The notes under the pieces are model-generated. The model did no database searches, was not told the DNA's origin, and saw only the letters and a program-made list of their open reading frames with translations. From positions 248,001 to 312,000 of the forward strand of contig NZ_JAJUBB010000002.1 in NCBI RefSeq assembly GCF_028683135.1: 64,000 nucleotides of DNA. The letters run 5' to 3'. Each line of letters begins with the position of its first letter. Within the stretch, counting starts at the first letter, position 1. Shown here one piece after another: positions 46,801-52,800 of this stretch. The stretch is from Enterovibrio qingdaonensis. Its GTDB lineage: Bacteria; Pseudomonadota; Gammaproteobacteria; Enterobacterales; Vibrionaceae. Both the position numbers and the translations under genes were made by a program.

Positions 46801-49800
46801 GAAGTAGCCATGCAACGTCATGTTGCGATCGTAGTCTTCAGAGGTTTGGTTCCAGTCATGCACCAAGTGCTGCCATTCTTGTTTTGTCAGCCACGACAAC
46901 TCACTGATCACGCTAGCTGGATTTGATACTACCGACTCAAGCAATATTTCGAAGTGGCTTGCCATTTCTTCGATACTTTCACGAGTGAACAAGCTGGTGT
47001 TGTATTCCCAAACAGCCGTTAAGGCTTGATCTTGGTCCGATAACCATAAGGTCAGGTCAAATTTCGTCACGCTGGCGTCAATTTCAATCGGAGAAAGCGA
47101 AAGATTAGGAAGCGCAAGGTGATTGAGCGAAAGACTGTTGGAAACCGCGTTTTGCAGTGCCATCGACACCTGTGCCAAAGGCTGGTGGCTGGTATTTCTT
47201 TCTGGTTGTAGAACTTCGACCAAATGCTCAAAGGGAACGCTTTGATGGGTTTGGGCATCAGCCGCTGTGTGACTGACGTGTTTTAGAAAGTCATTGAATG
47301 TCAGCGATGCATCCACGTTAGAGCGAAGGATGAGAGTATTGATGAAAAAGCCAAGCATTGACTCGACATCGTGATGTGTGCGTCCCGCACTCGGTGAAGC
47401 GACGGCAATGTCATCACTACCAGCATATCGTGAAAGCAGGATCTGATAGGTGGCAAGCAGCAGATTAAACAGCGTGGTTTCTTGGCTTTCACAGAGTGCT
47501 TTTACTTTTTCAGTTAACGTCGGCGAGAGACGGACGGTTATCTTTTCACCGTCAAATTGTTGCACGACAGGTCTTGGGTGATCCGTAGGCAACTCGAGCA
47601 ACGGTGGCAGTGCTTCCAACTGATGCTGCCAGTAGCGAACTTCACGGCTAAACGTATCTGAAGAAACATGTTCATGCTGCCACACGGCATAGTCAGCGTA
47701 TTGGAGAGCCGGAGGGGAGAGGTCCGCAGTTTCTCCCGCAAGTTCGGTTCTATATGCATTGATGATTTCTTCCATCAATAAGCCAACAGACCACAAATCA
47801 GTAATGATGTGGTGCATGTTGATCCAAAGAACATGGTGGTCATCGGCAAGTTTAAATAAACGTATCCGGAATAGTGGTCCATTCTCCAGATTAAACGGTG
47901 CTAGAGCATCCTTTTCGAGCAGCGCGTTGAGCGTCTCGTCGCTACATTCTTCTGAAGGGAGGTCAAAGCCACGGACCTCATCAATGACAAGATATGGCTG
48001 ACCATCTTGGGTTGGGAATCGGCTTCTGAACACTTCATGTTTGGCAATGACGCCAGAGATGACCTTTTTCAGTAAGGTTTCATTTAGTGAGCCCGCCAAT
48101 CGGTACCCATCATATACGTTGTAACCTGCCGAGCGGTCGCCAATTTGCTCGATGAGCCACAGTCTTTGTTGGGTGAGAGAGAGTGGTAATTTTTTGTCTC
48201 GTGCTACTGCTGTAATGCGTGTTTCTGTATCACCTTGCAGCCTAGAGGAGGTCTCGATAGCGTCAGCAAGTTGCGCGAGCGTAGGGTGAGTAAAAAGCGT
48301 TTTCAGAGGGGTAGAAACGCCTAATTCGTCGGTAATACGCGATATGACTTTGGCGGCGAGAAGAGAATGACCACCTATCGCAAAGAAGTTGTCTGAAAGG
48401 CCTATGTCTTGAACATCCAAAACACTTAACCAAATTGCTTTTAGTTTGGTTTCAACATCACTTAGTGGTCGCTTGGTCATCACCTTTTCGATTAAGTCTA
48501 GAGGGTGATTTCGATGAAGTTCTAGCTCCGTCGGTTCAACACAATAAATATGGTGAGGGAAGGCTTGTCGACTGACCGAGTTAAAGAGATATGTTTTGAG
48601 TTCATCGATAGACAGGTGTCCGTCGGAGCCTGCAACAAAAGCGATGATTTGATTCTGGCCATTGACGCAAACCAGTGCTGACGTGATGTCTTCTTTTTGC
48701 TCGAGGATCGCTTTGGTTTGGTCGAGTTGCTTTTGGAATGAGGGTGCGTAAGGCTGCGAGTATACAGGGCGATTATCGCATCCTTTCACTAAGACAACGT
48801 TTTTTGATTGCGATCCCACAAGAATGCGATTCACACCTTGGGGTGACCTGTTGACCTGTTGGGTCATCAGAGATTGCCCAAGAGGCATGTGAGGCCACGC
48901 CAGATCAGCTTCATTCAATCTGTAGATGCCACCACTAAACGTCCCCGCTAAAGTACTATTAAGCAGGACGGCAGTGTCACGCAAGGGAAGATTGCAGACG
49001 GAGTCGGACTGTATGAGTCCACCTGTGACCAAGAAAGACGCATCATGGTTTTGGTTTACGTCAATGTTTTGAGCTTGGTTATCACTAAGATGAATCCAAC
49101 CGTTTTCTGAATCAGAAACCGCCTTTTGAAGAGGAAGGGCATCATCGCGTTCACCTGCTGATACGATGTAAGCAACCAAAACGTTGTTACGTGCGATAAC
49201 AACCGCATCGTCGACGTTATCGTGTCCTTTAATGTGACTAGCGATTTCGCCTAACTCTATGCGGTGCCCTCGCAATTTTACTTGGTCATCAATGCGGCCT
49301 TTGTATGAGATGGTGTCATCTTGATTCAATAGGGCGAGATCGCCTGTGCGGTAGACAAAGCCTGCTTCCGTATTGACGAACTGCTTGGCGGTGAGCTCCT
49401 CTTGCTGAAAGTAACCTTCAGCCAGACTCGCACCGCCAATACACAGTTCACCCACCGCGCCCTTAGGCAGCATTTGTCCTGCTGAGGAAAGCACAAAATG
49501 CTGATAACCCGGTAAGTTTCTTCCTAGGGTGACATCTTCTTCAAGTTCGCATTTTGAAAGGAGTGACCATACCGTGGCTTCGGTAGGGCCATAACAATTC
49601 CATAGTGCCTGCACTTGCGGGATGAGGCGAGACTTGGTGTCATTAGGCAGTGCTTCGCCACCACAGAGCGCGAGCAGGCTACTTTGTCCTTCAAAGCCAT
49701 TATCAAGAAGAAGCTTCCACCTCGAAGGTGTTGTTTGAATAAGGCCAATGTCTTCGTCCTTGATCAGCGCGTTTAAGCGCTGGGTATCTGCGATCACCTC

Positions 49801-52800
49801 GCTGCTCGGAATCACACAGCAATGACCAAGACTTAAGCATCCCAGCCATTCATACAAGGCGATATCAAAGCTGACGGTGGTCACCCATAGCCAGTTGTTG
49901 CGCTGTGAAACGGGCAACTGTTGATGCATCCCTTTAATGAAGTTAAAGGCAGCACCATGGCTGATCATTACCCCTTTAGGTTTACCCGTAGAACCTGATG
50001 TGTAAATAACATAGGCGAGGTCTTCGTGAGATACGGTTGGCAAGGTCGTTGATTCATCAACGGCTGGAAGAGAATCAATACAAACAGTGAGCGTTTTAGA
50101 AGCGGATAACGCTTCTTGCAAAGCGGTATTTGTGAGTGTCCATTTGCATGAAGCATCGTCCAGAATTAAGGCATTTCGACTAACGGGATGCGACGGGTCT
50201 AGAGGAACATACGCAGCTCCCGCTTTTAAGACGCCGAGAAGGGCAATGATCAACTGTTCTGAATGGGACAAATACAGACCAACGAGGTCCCCTTTTTTAA
50301 CGCCCGATTCAATCAAACATTTGGCAACAGTCGTCGAACGCATGTCGAGGTCTGAATAACTAAGCTCACTCGCCTGTCCGTGTTCAGAGATAAAGCGAGA
50401 TGCTGTATTTCCACCAAATTGATGCAAAGAACGGTTAAACAGAGAAAGTAAATCTCCGCCGATAGATGCAGCAGGTGTTTGTGCATTCCACGCCTTAACC
50501 GCTTCCAAGCCATGAGGGTCAATAAGCGTGAATGCGGTGGTTGGCAGCGCGGGCTTTAACAGCAATTGGGATGCAAGTTGGACAAACGTTGAATCCAAAT
50601 CGTTAACAGACGGTGCGTCTAAAATCGCGTGGTTAAAGAGCCACGTGACCTCATCGTCTGATGATACTAGCGTCAGATCGAGTGTTTGACGGCTTTTCTG
50701 ATCGCCAAATCCGATTTGATAGACAGGATGGTGTGCTTTATTACCAAGAGATAATTCTTCACAGTATTGTTCGCTGTCCCATTCTGGAAGTGCATGCCAT
50801 GTCGTTGCCAGTTCAGTGGCCAACTCAATAAGCGAGCACTTAGGCTCAACGATGAAAGCCAGCGGCTTGCTTTCGCCATCCTTGGTCGCTTCAATCACCA
50901 AGGAGGTTTCATAGCCGCGATATGCAATGGTTGCTGCCTGTATTGCCAGCAAAAGCCAGTTCATATCTACGTCATGGCTATTGGCCAGTTTGTGCAGTTG
51001 TTCGATGCTGTCTTTTGACAGCTTTGAGGGCAGTCGCGATGGGACGTAACTGTTACTGCTTCGTGTAGCACTTAGCGGCAAGCTGTGCAGCATAGGTGCG
51101 TGTTGCAGCAATTCATGCCAACGCGCTACAGAGGGCGAAAGCGACAAAGACATGTTGGTTTTTTTCGTCGCCTCGCGCATGTCGGGCAGTGCTTTTCTAT
51201 CTATCTTTCCGTTTGGCGTGGTAGGCAGCGAATCAAGTACGACAAGATCCGTCGGTACCATGTACGCAGGAAGCTTTGAGGCCAACGCTCCTTTAATTGC
51301 ATCCGTTAATGCCAAAGGAGGCAAAGAGGTTGGTGTGTCTGAAAAAACGACAGTTGCCCCCTGCGAAACGGGATAAAGCCCATCCAGAATAAGCTGATCA
51401 AGGTTGTCGTGTTTTGCGGCGATCCATGGCTGTCCGGTCAAAACCGTGGCCGAGGATTCTAGTTGTCCAAGCCAGTGACTGAATGCTTGCTGGTTGACCG
51501 TTTGGATCTCACCAGCACGACTGTCCCAAAGGCTGATTTCAAAGGTGAGTGCTTTTCTATTGGTCAGAATCTCAACGTCGGCACCTTCCCCTGAATACAG
51601 CGCGTGTGATGGTAATTGCTCGAACAGGCTTAACGAGGTATTTGACAGGACAGCCGTTGCGCCAGATGTCTTGAGAAGATTGCGCAAATAAGTTGTTGAC
51701 TCTTTGCCATCTAAAGCCAGCATGCTGCCGCCGGCGATGCTAATTGCCAGCGCGCCAGTCGCCAAATCCTCAGGCGTTTTGCCGATGACGGCCGTCAAAG
51801 ATACATCGGTGTTTTCTCTTTGCAAGTCATGCGCGACACGAGAAGCTTGCTCAACAAACTCTTGATACGTCACTGTGCGGTCAGCGTATTCAAAGGCGAT
51901 TGCATCTGGATTGTCGGCAAAGGCTTTCAGTACGGCTGTGCTCCAGCTTTCTGGTTTAGCACCTGTTAGTTTCGTGCTTTCAGACTTCCGTTCACCGTCT
52001 TTCCACCCGAGCAGGCTTTCGATGGTCGAGTCAGTCTGTTCAACCATTTGGCTGACAATGTCGACATATAATGTTGATAATGCAGCGATAGAGGCTTCAT
52101 CGAACAGATCACTGCAGTATTCAAATGCACCAGAAATGGTATCGCCTGATTCAAACAAATTCAGCGTAAGATCATACTGACTCGTTTGCTTTAAAGGCGG
52201 TAAAGCACGCATCGTCAAGTTGTCAATGTGAACGGCATCCACTGGTGAGTTTTGAAGCGCGAACATGACTTGAAATAAAGGACTTGAAGAAAGATCTCGC
52301 TCCGGTTGCAACAACTCCACGAGACGGTCAAATGGCATTGTCTGATTCGCAAAACTGCTCACGCATTGCCGCTTAACTTCCGAGAGGAAAGTCGAAAGGT
52401 TTTTTTCAGGTGATACTTGGCTTCGAAGGACAATATTGTTGATGAAAAGCCCTACCGTGTGGCGCCAATCTTGACCGTTTTTGCTTTCTCGACCTGAAAC
52501 AGGGGTTCCGACGATGATATCCGTATGGCCACTGTATGCGGACAGCGAAATATCAAATGCCGCTTTCAATGCCATATATAGGGTCAATCCCTGGCTCTTA
52601 CTCCAGTTTTTCACCTTTTCTGAAAGTGCTTCATCCAACATCATTTCAAGTGAGGCACCAGCATGGCTTTGTTTTTTCGGTCGTGGAAAATCCGTTGGAA
52701 GCCAAGGTTTACGTGGTAAGTCTTTTAGGTTTTGAGACCAAAAATCGTCTTCATTTTTTGTGGAAGTCAGCGTTTGTTGCTGGAGAGCATAATCGGAAAA

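Noticed and set aside
44900-47000. Heterocyclisation (thiazoline-forming) module at the Cys-like domain
   Set aside because: The preceding condensation domain has HHIITDLWS instead of the DxxxxD motif of cyclisation domains.
50590-50640. NHAILDAPS taken as a degenerate HHxxxDG condensation motif
   Set aside because: Its context (DLTLVSSDDEVTWLF before it) aligns with the C-terminal lobe near the end of C domains, not with the catalytic motif.
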